From contig NZ_AP023239.1 of NCBI RefSeq assembly GCF_013393385.1, positions 372,001 to 436,000 on the forward strand: DNA of 64,000 nucleotides, read 5' to 3'. Position numbers and translations under genes: made by a program. The notes below the pieces were generated by a model. It searched no databases, was not told the DNA's origin, and was given only the letters and a program-made list of their open reading frames with translations. The DNA is from Paenibacillus sp. URB8-2 (lineage in GTDB: Bacteria > Bacillota > Bacilli > Paenibacillales > Paenibacillaceae). This document shows, piece after piece, positions 18,318-26,842 of this stretch; position 1 is the stretch's first letter; every line of letters begins with the position of its first letter.

Positions 18318-21230
18318 CTACCTCCCCAAAGTGTGGATTTCTGCTATCGTGACACCGTCCCCGGAAGGAGACGGCACAGCCGCTTTTGCTTGCGAGTTCA
18401 AATTCAGGGCCTCAGTGACGATTCTCCGCTGCTCGAAGCTGTGGACGTCCGCGTATCCGCTCGCCGGACTTGAGCGTTCCGGACGGCCGATATACCGGAC
18501 GCCGGTATGGGCCGGCGCAATGTCGCGCAGCCGCGGCTCGGCGTAGCTCCAGGCGCCCATGTTCTTCGGCTCTTCCTGCACCCAGACGATTTCCTGAAGG
18601 GAGCCGAAAGAGCTGAGATGGGCGGCCAGCTCGCGCTCGGGGAACGGATACAGCTGTTCCAGACGCAGGATGTGCAGCCATGACCAGTCTCTGCCCTGGG
18701 CCGCTTCCAGCTCGGTTTCCAAATCGATGGCGATTTTGCCGCTGCATACGACCAGCCGCTTGACTTCGCCCGGCTTTTGTCCAAGCAGCGGTTCAGAGAA
18801 TACCGCTTGAAACTGACCGGTAGCCAGCTCAATGCCGGAGGAAGCGCTGCGCGGGTTGCGGATCAGGCTCTTCGGCGTCATAATGACGAGCGGCCTGGCG
18901 TCCGCCTGCCCGCACAGCGAAGCCTGACGGCGGAGCAGATGGAAGTATTGCGCCGCGCTGGTCAGGTTAGCAACCGTCCAGTTCTCCTCGGCCGACAGCT
19001 GCAAATAACGTTCCATTCTGCCGCTGGAATGCTCCGGTCCCTGGCCTTCGTAGCCATGGGGCAGCAGGATGGTCAAATTGCTGCGCTGGGTCCATTTGGC
19101 CCGTCCGGCGGAGATGAACTGGTCGAAAATGACCTGCGCTGCATTGGCGAAATCGCCGTACTGCGCTTCCCATAGCACGAAGGTCTCCGGCGCGAACACA
19201 TTGTAGCCGTACTCGTAGCCGAGCACCGAAGCTTCCGACAGCGGGCTGTTATACACCCCGAAGGAAGCGCGGGCGTCCTCAAGCTGGTGAAGCGGGGCGA
19301 AGAGCGCTCCGCTGTCGCTGTCATGAAGCACGAGATGCCGCTGGGAGAAGGTGCCGCGCTGCGCGTCCTGGCCGCTCAGCCGGATCGGCGTCCCGTCCTG
19401 CAGAATCGTGGCGAAGGCGAGCGTTTCGGCCAGCGCCCAGTCCACCTTTTCCCCGTCATTCAGCAGGTCCTTGCGCCGCTGCAAAATGCGCTGCAGCTTC
19501 GGATATACCTTGAAACCGTCCGGAACGGACAAAAGCTGGCGGTTAATGCTTTGCAGTCGGCCCAGCGGCACGGCGGTTGCGGGCGTCCGGCTTTCCCCGG
19601 TCTGCACGGCGACCGCAGCTTTGACTTCGCCGTTCTTCTGCTTGCCCTCCTTCATCCGCTCGTAAGCCTGCTGAAGCACATTCTCCGCTTCACCGCTCAT
19701 CTTCGCCACCTCTTCAAGAGTGACGAGCTTCTCGTGTTCCAGCCGCTGCGCATAAATCCGGTAAACGGTAGAGTGATTCTTCACCTTGCCGTACACAATC
19801 GGCTGGGTCATTTCAGGGTCGTCCATTTCATTATGTCCGTGTCTGCGGTAGCCGACAAGATCGATGAGGAAATCTTTTTTGAACAGACTGCGGTAAGCGC
19901 TGGCCAGACGGACGGCGGCGATGCAAGCTTCCGGGTCGTCGGCATTGACGTGTACGATCGGAATTTCATAGCCTTTGGCAAGATCGCTCGCGTAGTGCGT
20001 GGAACGGGAATCCTCGCTTTCCGTTGTAAAGCCGATGCGGTTATTGACGATGATGTGGATCGTTCCGCCATTCTGGTACCCGTTAAGCTTGCCGATGTTC
20101 AGCGTCTCGGCCACAATTCCTTCGCCGGGGAAGGCGGCGTCTCCGTGCATCAGTACGGCCATGGCCTTGTTCGTGTCCAGCCCAGGCAGCCCCGGAGCAC
20201 TCCGGTCTTCCTGGGCCGCGCGCGTAAAGCCTTCCACGACCGGGTTGACGAACTCCAGATGGCTCGGATTGTTAGCGAGCGTCAGACGGGCGCGCACGGT
20301 CTCGCCTTCGTGCACCGCACGGTCGGCGCCCAGATGGTATTTCACGTCTCCGGTCCAGCCGTAGTTGATGCCCATGGAGCCTTCGGACGGGAACAGCTCC
20401 TTGTTCGGAGAGTGATGGAATTCGGAGAAAATAATATCGTAAGGTTTCCCCAAAATATGTGCGAGCACATTCAAACGGCCCCGGTGAGCCATGCCCATCA
20501 GGATATGTTCCGCGCCGTCATGCGCGGCCGCCCGGACGATCTCGTCCAGCATCGGAACCAGCACGTCGGTGCCTTCCAGGCTGAACCGTTTCTGGCCGAC
20601 GAACGTCTTGTGCAGGAAGGTCTCGAAATATTCCACCTCGATCAGCCGGTTCAGCAGAGCTTTGCGCTCCGCCGCCGTCAGCGGGGCGGGGGAGGTAGCC
20701 GATTCGGCCTGGTTGTTCAGCCAGCGGAGCTCTCGCTCGTCGTGGACATGGCCGAACTCGTAGGCGATCGTCTTGGTATAAGCTTGGCGCATCCGGTGAT
20801 AAGCGTCCCAGCCTGTCTGCACATCCTGCGGAGCGTTCTCCCAGATGAGCGAGGCCGGCAGGGCCAGCAAATCCTCGCGCGTAAGTTCATAAGTCTCGGG
20901 GTTCAGCCATTTGGCCATGGAATCATGGACTTGCTCCAGCGGGTCGATATCGGCCGCCAGGTGGCCAAAATTGCGGATGTTCGCAATCAGCTTGGAGGCT
21001 CTGACCGCTTTTCGGAGCCAGTCGGTATCTCCGGACAGCGAAGGTCCGGGGGTTCTGGCGGCCTCGGATGTCAGCGGAGGGGGGCCATAGATGGCGAAGA
21101 GTTCGCGGTAGTGGGCTTCGACGGAAGAAGGATCTCCGGCGAACTGTTCGTATTTTTCCTGGATGTAACCCAGATTGGGACCGTAATACCTGCTCCAAAC
21201 GGATTCGTTGTAGGACTCATTGGCTGACAT
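18318..21230 (-). CDS. odhA: 2-oxoglutarate dehydrogenase E1
   Basis: Thiamine-diphosphate-dependent decarboxylase of 2-oxoglutarate; 970 residues, in the family's usual range. The ATG at 21230 has AGGAGGATG upstream. Signatures include the N-terminal WSRYYGPNLGYIQEKYEQF region that docks to E2, MGMAHRGRLNVLAHILGKP, the TPP/Mg region HGDAAFPGEGIVAET and VNNRIGFTTE, YRRHGHNEMDDPEMTQP, and the transketolase-like C-terminal half with LPHGYEGQGPEHSSGRMER. It leads the odhAB operon. A cre-like site lies about 376 bp upstream, consistent with carbon catabolite control but shared with the divergent sinI unit. Confidence 0.97.
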   Translation of the reverse strand: MSANESYNESVWSRYYGPNLGYIQEKYEQFAGDPSSVEAHYRELFAIYGPPPLTSEAARTPGPSLSGDTDWLRKAVRASKLIANIRNFGHLAADIDPLEQVHDSMAKWLNPETYELTREDLLALPASLIWENAPQDVQTGWDAYHRMRQAYTKTIAYEFGHVHDERELRWLNNQAESATSPAPLTAAERKALLNRLIEVEYFETFLHKTFVGQKRFSLEGTDVLVPMLDEIVRAAAHDGAEHILMGMAHRGRLNVLAHILGKPYDIIFSEFHHSPNKELFPSEGSMGINYGWTGDVKYHLGADRAVHEGETVRARLTLANNPSHLEFVNPVVEGFTRAAQEDRSAPGLPGLDTNKAMAVLMHGDAAFPGEGIVAETLNIGKLNGYQNGGTIHIIVNNRIGFTTESEDSRSTHYASDLAKGYEIPIVHVNADDPEACIAAVRLASAYRSLFKKDFLIDLVGYRRHGHNEMDDPEMTQPIVYGKVKNHSTVYRIYAQRLEHEKLVTLEEVAKMSGEAENVLQQAYERMKEGKQKNGEVKAAVAVQTGESRTPATAVPLGRLQSINRQLLSVPDGFKVYPKLQRILQRRKDLLNDGEKVDWALAETLAFATILQDGTPIRLSGQDAQRGTFSQRHLVLHDSDSGALFAPLHQLEDARASFGVYNSPLSEASVLGYEYGYNVFAPETFVLWEAQYGDFANAAQVIFDQFISAGRAKWTQRSNLTILLPHGYEGQGPEHSSGRMERYLQLSAEENWTVANLTSAAQYFHLLRRQASLCGQADARPLVIMTPKSLIRNPRSASSGIELATGQFQAVFSEPLLGQKPGEVKRLVVCSGKIAIDLETELEAAQGRDWSWLHILRLEQLYPFPERELAAHLSSFGSLQEIVWVQEEPKNMGAWSYAEPRLRDIAPAHTGVRYIGRPERSSPASGYADVHSFEQRRIVTEALNLNSQAKAAVPSPSGDGVTIAEIHTLGR

Positions 21231-21771
21231 AAAAACATCCTCCTAACGGTTAAACTCCAAAGGGCGCCGAAAGACAGCCGGCTTAAGGAGCTGCAATGAT
21301 TACGTTTTCATTCTATAACAATGCTAGCCGATTATAAAGTTATTGCTTCATCCTATTGTGCTACTTTCAATATATGTAATCAATTCAACCTTTCGTCCAA
21401 TCCGTTCGAAAAAAGGCATGATTAATAATGCTTGTCTTCTCTTTGCCGCTCAGACCGAACAGGAGGCGATAAATTCTGATTATCGGGCCTAAATAACTAT
21501 ATAAATAATTTTTGACATTCGAAAAATATGATTAGGGGACTTGAAAAACGGGTATGTGTAATCTATAGTCCTTATATACTACACACTTCCAAGGTCATAC
21601 ATAAATGAAAGCGGTTGCTATATTTGGATCATTATTTCATCCCGGTTTGATTTTCCCTTCCGCGCAATTTATAAGATTTCCAATATTCGACACACTTTTG
21701 GCCAAGTCTTTTGTATAATATCCTTGCAACCTCAATACAATGAAGATCGGAACAAGATCCTTAAAACAAGG
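21231..21771. other. 540-bp divergent regulatory region between odhA and sinI
   Basis: AT-rich, with no credible gene. It should hold the odhA promoter on the minus strand (TATAAT-like boxes near 21312-21340) and the sinI leader promoter on the plus strand (a perfect TATAAT at 21714-21719 without a clear -35). A cre-like site lies at 21606-21619. Confidence 0.6.
21606..21619 (+). promoter_or_regulatory. cre-like CcpA site
   Basis: TGAAAGCGGTTGCT matches the catabolite-responsive element TGNAANCGNTNNCA except at the last base. It could serve odhA, sinI or both. Site quality is good; the role is inferred. Confidence 0.5.
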
Positions 21772-21890
21772 GTCCAGTAAAAGGTAAACTTGCTGAAAGG
21801 CAAGGGCACAAAGTCTCGGGTCTAAGGTGATCTTTAGAAGCTACGACGGCCGGACTGCCTGGGGACAAAAATCTTAGGAGGAGATTTTTT
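21772..21890 (+). promoter_or_regulatory. cyclic di-GMP-I (GEMM) riboswitch on sinI
   Basis: The class I c-di-GMP aptamer is recognisable in order: P1 strand GTCCAGT, then AAAAGGTAAAC, a stem CTTGCT-GAAA-GGCAAG with the GAAA tetraloop, GGGCACAAAGTC (family GGGACGCAAAGCC), GGGTCTAAGG, and CTACGACGGCCGGACTGCC with the receptor, closed by GGGGAC. It is followed within two bases by the hairpin AAAAATCT (21867-21874) / AGATTTTT (21882-21889), whose 7-base loop is TAGGAGG, the sinI ribosome site. That hairpin is both a T-rich terminator-like structure and a ribosome-site loop, so control could be transcriptional or translational. ON or OFF sense cannot be decided by eye. Confidence 0.85.
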
Positions 21891-22041
21891 GGATAAGTCC
21901 AACCAGGGGAACATCGGAGAACTGCAGACGGTAGATCTTGATATGGAATGGGTATATTTGCTTCTGAAAGCAAAGAAGCAAGGGATTCATGCGGATGAAA
22001 TTCGTCGGTTCTTCAATGACAGGACACTGAAGGCTATGTAG
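21889..22041 (+). CDS. sinI: SinI-type anti-repressor
   Basis: A 50-residue protein begun by TTG at 21889, seven bases after AGGAGG. The core LDMEWVYLLLKAKKQGIHA plus EIRRFF is the SinI dimerisation domain, which in Bacillus binds SinR and releases biofilm matrix genes from repression. It is single-gene, preceded by the c-di-GMP riboswitch and followed by a strong terminator. SinR is encoded next to it on the opposite strand. Its start codon lies at the edge of the riboswitch hairpin, so expression should depend on c-di-GMP. Confidence 0.88.
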   Translation: MDKSNQGNIGELQTVDLDMEWVYLLLKAKKQGIHADEIRRFFNDRTLKAM

Positions 22042-22077
22042 GGGAAGGTTCTGAAGACATTATTAAATCATAGTGAG

Positions 22078-22111
22078 AGAGGCCATGGCGGCGCGGCGTC
22101 ATGGCCTCTTT
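22078..22111 (+). terminator. intrinsic terminator of sinI
   Basis: GAGGCCATG pairs with CATGGCCTC around a GC-rich loop, followed by TTTATG. Confidence 0.85.
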
Positions 22112-22116
22112 ATGTC

Positions 22117-22212
22117 AATATAAGAATTTTCAAGCTTCGAGCCTGCAATTCTTATATTTCTACGAGAAACGTAGTTGCGTCCTGCAGGGACGCCGTCAGG
22201 CGTTTCTTCTTG
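22117..22212 (+). repeat. two-hairpin intergenic repeat, copy C
   Basis: First hairpin AATATAAGAAT / ATTCTTATATT, then TCTACGAGAAACG, then a shorter second hairpin ending GGCGTTTCTTCTTG. It lies between the convergent sinI and sinR genes. Confidence 0.88.
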
Positions 22213-22228
22213 TGAATAAATTGTGGTT

Positions 22229-22573
22229 TTATTGTTCCTTTTGATCAAGCCGCCACTTCTGGTAATCCAGAAACTCCTTGAACTCGCGTTTGCTGACACC
22301 CGAGGACATAGCCTCCTGCACCAGCTTGAACCATTCCGAATCGAGCGGTTCCTCCTGCGTATCGGAAAGCTCTCCATAGAGAAGAATGTGAACGGGAACG
22401 TCCAGAGCTTCGGCAATTTTTTCGATGAATTGGATAGAGGGGTTGGATTGGATGTTGCGTTCAACATTGCTTAAGTACGATTTGGCCACATCCGCCTTGC
22501 CTGCGAGTTCGGATAAGGATAACCCCTTCTCGAGGCGGAGCTGCTGAATGTGCTGTCCTATGTTATCTGGCAC
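22229..22573 (-). CDS. sinR: SinR-type biofilm repressor
   Basis: DNA-binding repressor of 114 residues. GTG start at 22573 with GGAGGGGGG upstream. The XRE helix-turn-helix (LSLSELAGKADVAKSYLSNVER, given in two overlapping blocks as LSLSELAGKAD and VAKSYLSNVER) and NPSIQFIEKIAEALDV match SinR; the C-terminal DSEWFKLVQEAMSSGVSKRE and FLDYQKWR form the SinI-interaction helices. It is convergent with sinI, unlike the sinI-sinR operon of Bacillus subtilis, and has its own promoter, so its level is set independently of the riboswitch. Confidence 0.92.
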   Translation of the reverse strand: MPDNIGQHIQQLRLEKGLSLSELAGKADVAKSYLSNVERNIQSNPSIQFIEKIAEALDVPVHILLYGELSDTQEEPLDSEWFKLVQEAMSSGVSKREFKEFLDYQKWRLDQKEQ

Positions 22574-22608
22574 GACGAGTTACGCCCCCCTCCTTGCTTT
22601 TTTGTACT

Positions 22609-22637
22609 AGTATAGCAAACGTCCGCAGACATGGCAA
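22609..22637 (-). promoter_or_regulatory. sigma-A promoter of sinR
   Basis: On the minus strand TTGCCA (22637-22632), a 17-bp spacer and TATACT (22614-22609), ending 36 bp before the GTG start. Confidence 0.8.
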
Positions 22638-22739
22638 AACCGGCATTTTCCAGATTTGTACGAGAAATCCGAAAGCTGCCGGCCGACTAACCGTTAATTT
22701 ATAAAATGATGATTCCCGCGTCGCTGCGCCCGCGAAGGG

Positions 22740-23717
22740 TCAAGGCAAACGCACACCCCGGGAACTGACATACAGGTCATACCATTCTTTGCGGGTAAGC
22801 GTAAGCTTGTCCGCGCCTTCGCAGGCAGCGATGCGCTTCGGATTTACCGTTCCGATGACAGGCTGAATCGCGGCAGGATGCGTCATCAGCCAGGAAAGGA
22901 CGACAGCCTCGGGAGTTGTCCCTTTTTCCTCGGCCAGCGTTTGGACAAGGCGGGCGGTGCTGCGGACCGTTTCCGGTTCTCCATCCCCGAGCGGACGTCC
23001 GCTGTATTTGCCTTGGGCGAGCGGTCCCCAGGCCTGAAGCTGGATATTCTCCAGCCTGCAGTGCTCAATCGTCCCTTCGGGCATGCCGTGGGCTTTCCAG
23101 GCCTCCTGGTTCACGCTCACGACCGAATCGAGCCAAAAGATTTTCTCAAGGCTCATTTCCAGCTGATTGACGACAAATGGCTCGTCACTGTACGCCTGAA
23201 GCAGCTTGATCTGCCCTTCGCTCATATTGGATACGCCGAAATGCCGCACCTTGCCGGACTCCTTCAGAAGGCGGAGGGCTTCACCGACCTCTTCGGGGTC
23301 CATCAGCGGATCGGGCCGGTGCAGCAGCAAAATATCAAGATACTCGGCACCGAGACGCGACAGAATACCATCCACACTGCTCAGGATATGGCTCTTGGAA
23401 AAATCGAACACATTGGAGCTTTCGCCCGGTTCCGCCAGCTTGATACCGCACTTCGATTGAAGAATGATACTCTCGCGCAGCTCCGGGCGTTCTTTAAGAA
23501 CGGTGCCGAATACCTTCTCCGCTTTGCCGCGGGTATAAATATCGGCGTGGTCAAACATATTGATGCCGATAGAGAGCGCCGCTTCGACAGCTTCATGTCC
23601 TTCCTTGATCAGCTCTTCGGTAATCGGCTCGCGGTCCCAGCCTCCGCCAAGGCCCATACAGCCCAGGACCAGCCGGCTTGCGGGGATTCCGCGTTTGTTT
23701 AGTGGCAACGTTTTCAA
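22740..23717 (-). CDS. aldo/keto reductase (YdhF-like)
   Basis: NADPH-dependent oxidoreductase of 325 residues. I place the start at TTG 23717 (GGAGGG six bases upstream) rather than the in-frame ATG at 23765, giving MKTLPLNKRGI. The catalytic tetrad is visible: Asp and Tyr in FDHADIYTRGKAE, Lys in LQSKCGIK and His in LLLHRPDPL. The subgroup with GLGGGWDREP and HADIYT resembles the YdhF/oxidoreductase cluster. Substrate unknown, and neighbours give no pathway. Confidence 0.88.
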   Translation of the reverse strand: MKTLPLNKRGIPASRLVLGCMGLGGGWDREPITEELIKEGHEAVEAALSIGINMFDHADIYTRGKAEKVFGTVLKERPELRESIILQSKCGIKLAEPGESSNVFDFSKSHILSSVDGILSRLGAEYLDILLLHRPDPLMDPEEVGEALRLLKESGKVRHFGVSNMSEGQIKLLQAYSDEPFVVNQLEMSLEKIFWLDSVVSVNQEAWKAHGMPEGTIEHCRLENIQLQAWGPLAQGKYSGRPLGDGEPETVRSTARLVQTLAEEKGTTPEAVVLSWLMTHPAAIQPVIGTVNPKRIAACEGADKLTLTRKEWYDLYVSSRGVRLP

Positions 23718-23767
23718 TACGATCCCTCCGTCATTGTGATTGATGACATCAAGGATATTGTACAACT

Positions 23768-24001
23768 TTAAAAGCCGGTATGGTACTTTTTATCACTGGA
23801 GGAGCAGTGCTTGGTGACTTCTTTATCCTGCTCCTCATGTTTCTCCAATTTCAAATCCTGGGCGGGAATCGGGTCGGAATGCAGCTCGTCCTCATGGAGG
23901 TCGAACAGACTCGGATTGTCCGCCCGGTACTGCTTGGGATGATCCCGCCGGTGGCCTTTCAGGCCTTTTTGTGCGCCGGAGACTGCGGTGAATGCATACA
24001 T
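23768..24001 (-). CDS. small charged protein (77 aa, unknown)
   Basis: Starts at ATG 24001, overlapping the end of the GGDEF-HD-GYP gene by a few bases in another frame. The protein is hydrophilic and rich in Lys, His, Asp and Glu (KGHRRDHPKQYRADNPSLFD, then two more acidic blocks) with no membrane or signal segment. The ribosome site is weak (GAGGCGG, about 15 bases upstream), so translation may be coupled to the upstream gene. It could be spurious; base composition fits coding DNA. Confidence 0.45.
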   Translation of the reverse strand: MYAFTAVSGAQKGLKGHRRDHPKQYRADNPSLFDLHEDELHSDPIPAQDLKLEKHEEQDKEVTKHCSSSDKKYHTGF

Positions 24002-24008
24002 CCAAGCG

Positions 24009-25847
24009 CTATACCGCCGCCTCTTTGGTGCGAAGTTGTCTGGACTCAATGTAGCTGATAAAAAACTCCGTAAGCTCCGGATCGAACTGGCTGCCCGCGC
24101 AGGCTTTAAGCTCGACAATCGCTTCTTCGACGGATTTGGTCGGCTGGTAGGGCCGTTCCGTTGTCATGGCGTCGAAGGAATCGATAATGGTCAGCATCCG
24201 GCACAGCTTTGGAATTTCCTCGCCTTTGAAACCATGGGGATAACCCTTGCCGTCGTATCTTTCGTGGTGCAGCTCGATATAGGCGGACAAATCCTTGAAC
24301 TTGTCGTTGGTCATCGCCATCTGCTTGCCCCAGGTGACATGCCATTTCACCATTTCCCACTCCTCGGGCGTAAGCTTCTCCTTTTTATTCAGAATGCTCC
24401 AAGGAATTTCCAGCTTGCCGATATCGTGAATCAGCGCACCCAGCGTGAACTGGCGCTTGGAGAGGCTGTCCAGCTGCAGCAGCTCGCTGATGTCCATGGC
24501 GTAGCGGAATACCCGCTTGGAATGCTTGAAGGTCTCCATGTCCTTGTACATGAACAGGTTTAGCTGCTGCTCGATATCCCGCACGTCCTGGCTGAAATCG
24601 ATATCCTGCTCAAGCAGCGATTGGTGGCCGTAAATATGAACCATATTCTTGCCCTGCTTCTTGGCGTAATACAGCGCCTGGTCGGCCTGTTCCACCAGCT
24701 CCGATTTATCGTGGATGTCGGAACGGTAGCCTGCGATGCCCGCCGAGAAGGACAGACAGCCCTGGGGGAAAATCTCCGCGCCGTCAAAGCGGGAATTGTT
24801 CAGCGTTTTGCGAAGGCGGTCGAGAAAGTCTTTAGCCTGGTCGGTATCGTAAGAGGGCATCAGAAGCGTGAACTCTTCTCCGCCGTAGCGGGAGACGACC
24901 ATTTCCGCGCCGTCGCATTCCTTCTTCAGCAATTCCGCCAAAAACACGATCAGCCCGTCGCCCTTGAGATGGCCGAAGTGGTCGTTGTATTTCTTGAAAT
25001 TGTCGATATCGATCATGGCCAGCGACAAGGAGGAACCTGTGCCCCGGGATTTGCGCATTTCCTCTTCCAGCGCCAGCTCGAAATAGCTGTGGTTGAACAG
25101 GCCCGTCCGCGGATCGCGATTCGCCCGCTCTTCGATGTCACGGTACATCGTAAACATTTGTTTGAAGGAATAGGACAGCAAGATGCTGAGACAGAGAAAC
25201 AGGGCCAGACCGAAAATATGATTGTGATACAAAAGAATGGTCAGCACAAGCGACAGCACGAGGGTGCAGAGGTAGGCAATGATCGTATCCTTGAGCATCC
25301 CTTTTAATGTTTCGTACAAGTTTTCATTATAGAAGACATAGTAGTAAAGGACGATCAGCAGCGTGTTTACAATAAAGTAGATCGCCATGCCTCCGGCGTA
25401 CGCTGCCAGATGGTTGTCCATAAGCGGTCCCCGTACGCCGCCCAGCGCTGCAAAGGAGTAGGACGCCGAGGCATTTATGATGGAATATACGGCAAAGTTG
25501 ATCAGGTGTTTCCACCAGACGGTTTTTCGTTCAATCAGGAAAATCACCGCGGACGAAACCAGAAGAACGGTCAAGCTGAACGAGGGGCCGAATACGAAAA
25601 TGCAGGCCAGATAAACGGAGGAGTCGAGGGATAATCCGTTGCCCTGCGGAGGAAGCTGGAATGTAAAGATCGTCAGCACCACAGCCGCTCCTGCCAGCGC
25701 ATAGACCCATACCCAGGTTGGGGAGGTGTAATGGAAAAAAGCGCCCCGATTATATAAAGTGAACAGGCCAAGTCCAGTAAGACAAATGGCAACTGCGTAT
25801 AGATGACCCAGGTTCAGCTTGGCAATGGCTGTGTCCCGCTTTGACAA
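24009..25847 (-). CDS. bifunctional GGDEF and HD-GYP membrane protein
   Basis: Combines a c-di-GMP synthase domain with an HD-GYP phosphodiesterase domain. TTG 25847 is the start (AGGAGG seven bases upstream); 612 residues. Seven to eight membrane helices fill the first 230 residues. The GGDEF domain has IDNFKKYNDHFGH and GGEEF near 320. The HD-GYP domain has HDIGKLEIP near 472 and HHERYDGKGYPHG near 530, with downstream IDSFDAMTTERPYQ, so the metal-binding and GYP residues are present. Monocistronic or linked to the 77-residue gene. Net activity cannot be judged from sequence. Confidence 0.93.
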   Translation of the reverse strand: MSKRDTAIAKLNLGHLYAVAICLTGLGLFTLYNRGAFFHYTSPTWVWVYALAGAAVVLTIFTFQLPPQGNGLSLDSSVYLACIFVFGPSFSLTVLLVSSAVIFLIERKTVWWKHLINFAVYSIINASASYSFAALGGVRGPLMDNHLAAYAGGMAIYFIVNTLLIVLYYYVFYNENLYETLKGMLKDTIIAYLCTLVLSLVLTILLYHNHIFGLALFLCLSILLSYSFKQMFTMYRDIEERANRDPRTGLFNHSYFELALEEEMRKSRGTGSSLSLAMIDIDNFKKYNDHFGHLKGDGLIVFLAELLKKECDGAEMVVSRYGGEEFTLLMPSYDTDQAKDFLDRLRKTLNNSRFDGAEIFPQGCLSFSAGIAGYRSDIHDKSELVEQADQALYYAKKQGKNMVHIYGHQSLLEQDIDFSQDVRDIEQQLNLFMYKDMETFKHSKRVFRYAMDISELLQLDSLSKRQFTLGALIHDIGKLEIPWSILNKKEKLTPEEWEMVKWHVTWGKQMAMTNDKFKDLSAYIELHHERYDGKGYPHGFKGEEIPKLCRMLTIIDSFDAMTTERPYQPTKSVEEAIVELKACAGSQFDPELTEFFISYIESRQLRTKEAAV

Positions 25848-25941
25848 TGGTGATCCTCCTCTCGTAAGTGTCGTGTTGCTCGATTTATTTTAAGGGATTT
25901 AATGAAAATTTCATAGATGTGGCAGGCAAAATAAGAACGTA

Positions 25942-25981
25942 CAAGAAGAAACGTCTTCCCGCCCCATAAGGGATGGAAACG
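25942..25981 (-). repeat. two-hairpin repeat, degenerate copy D
   Basis: Reads CGTTTCC...ACGTTTCTTCTTG on the minus strand, matching only the second hairpin of the family. The first hairpin and TACGAG linker are missing. Confidence 0.5.
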
Positions 25982-26053
25982 TATTCCAAAGAAACAGGAA
26001 ACTCATTCCCTACTTAATATTGTCGGAAAATGTCTTTGCCTTTGTTAATATGA

Positions 26054-26081
26054 TAAAAAAGCAGGCTGAACATCAGCCTGC
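26054..26081 (-). terminator. intrinsic terminator of the mini membrane gene
   Basis: GCAGGCTGA pairs with TCAGCCTGC around a 3-base loop, with six T on the minus strand. Confidence 0.9.
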
Positions 26082-26099
26082 CTCTCTCGTGCCTTTGGA

Positions 26100-26216
26100 T
26101 CAACGGCCGCCGCCGATGAGTCTGAATCCGGAAGTCAAAGCCATAACTACGGAAGCAACGATAACCGTATTGATAATAATGCGCGAATATAACACGCCAT
26201 CCAGTTTCTTTTTCAC
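26100..26216 (-). CDS. mini membrane peptide (38 aa, unknown)
   Basis: GTG 26216 with AAAGGGGTGAGC upstream, 38 codons, TGA, then a strong terminator 18 bp on. The peptide is KKKLDGVLYSRIIINTVIVA followed by a second half ending GFRLIGGGR: a basic head, one hydrophobic helix, a basic tail, so probably a single-pass membrane peptide. It follows the DUF5317 gene by 29 bp and likely shares its transcript. No function can be assigned. Confidence 0.65.
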   Translation of the reverse strand: MKKKLDGVLYSRIIINTVIVASVVMALTSGFRLIGGGR

Positions 26217-26245
26217 AATTGCTCACCCCTTTCGGTAACGGATCG

Positions 26246-26842
26246 TCAAGACTGCTTGGCTTCCATCTCCTGTGTGTTTGGATCCCGTCGTTTGTCCGGA
26301 ACAAGAATGTACTGAAGATAGAGGAAAATCCCCGCGTTCATCACAATATCGCCGATGCTGATGACCTGGGTGCGCGGATAAGGCTTGGACAGCGGAATAA
26401 TGTCCCCCAGAAACGACAGCCTGGTCGCTGAATCCATCAGAAAATGCTTCGTAGCGACGGTTCCCGACTCAAGCAAATGCACGTAATAGGGGTCCAGAAC
26501 CTTAGCCGCATCCAGCGATACAGGCATCTTGCCGCCATTGACGGCCATGACGAGAAAATTCAGAAAGACGCCGGCGAAAATAAACAGGAAGCCCGGAGTG
26601 CTCCGGTTCAACCACAGGATGTAAAGCCCGGCTACGTACACGGCGATAAAAATGATACCGCTGAACGAAGCAAAGGCAGACGACCGATCATTCAGTTCAA
26701 ACACGGCAAACTGCAGCAGCAGCAGGAGAGGGAACCAGAGACCGCCCTTGATGCGTAGAGAGCCGAATTGCGTCAGGCCGTAACGGAATCCGCCGCGAAG
26801 CAGGCCCGCTACCAAACCGAGCACAATACCGTCGTAGACCAT
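26246..26842 (-). CDS. DUF5317 family membrane protein
   Basis: A 198-residue integral membrane protein with five hydrophobic segments and a hydrophilic central loop (NGGKMPVSLDAAKVLDPYYV). N-terminus MVYDGIVLGLVAGLLRGGFR and the loop resemble DUF5317 proteins of Paenibacillus and relatives, whose function is unknown. GGAG lies 11 bases before the ATG. The mini membrane peptide follows. Confidence 0.7.
   Translation of the reverse strand: MVYDGIVLGLVAGLLRGGFRYGLTQFGSLRIKGGLWFPLLLLLQFAVFELNDRSSAFASFSGIIFIAVYVAGLYILWLNRSTPGFLFIFAGVFLNFLVMAVNGGKMPVSLDAAKVLDPYYVHLLESGTVATKHFLMDSATRLSFLGDIIPLSKPYPRTQVISIGDIVMNAGIFLYLQYILVPDKRRDPNTQEMEAKQS

Noticed and set aside
17562..18473. A plus-strand frame spanning the odhB/odhA junction
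   Set aside because: Arg-rich shadow of the Ala/Pro-rich linker of odhB.
19287..21227. A 646-codon open frame on the plus strand opposite odhA
   Set aside because: It mirrors the codon structure of odhA, has no ribosome site and no recognisable motif; it is an antisense shadow in GC-rich coding DNA.
22655..22665. An eighth repeat copy at TACGAGAAATCCG upstream of sinR
   Set aside because: Only the first nine bases match the linker; neither hairpin is present.
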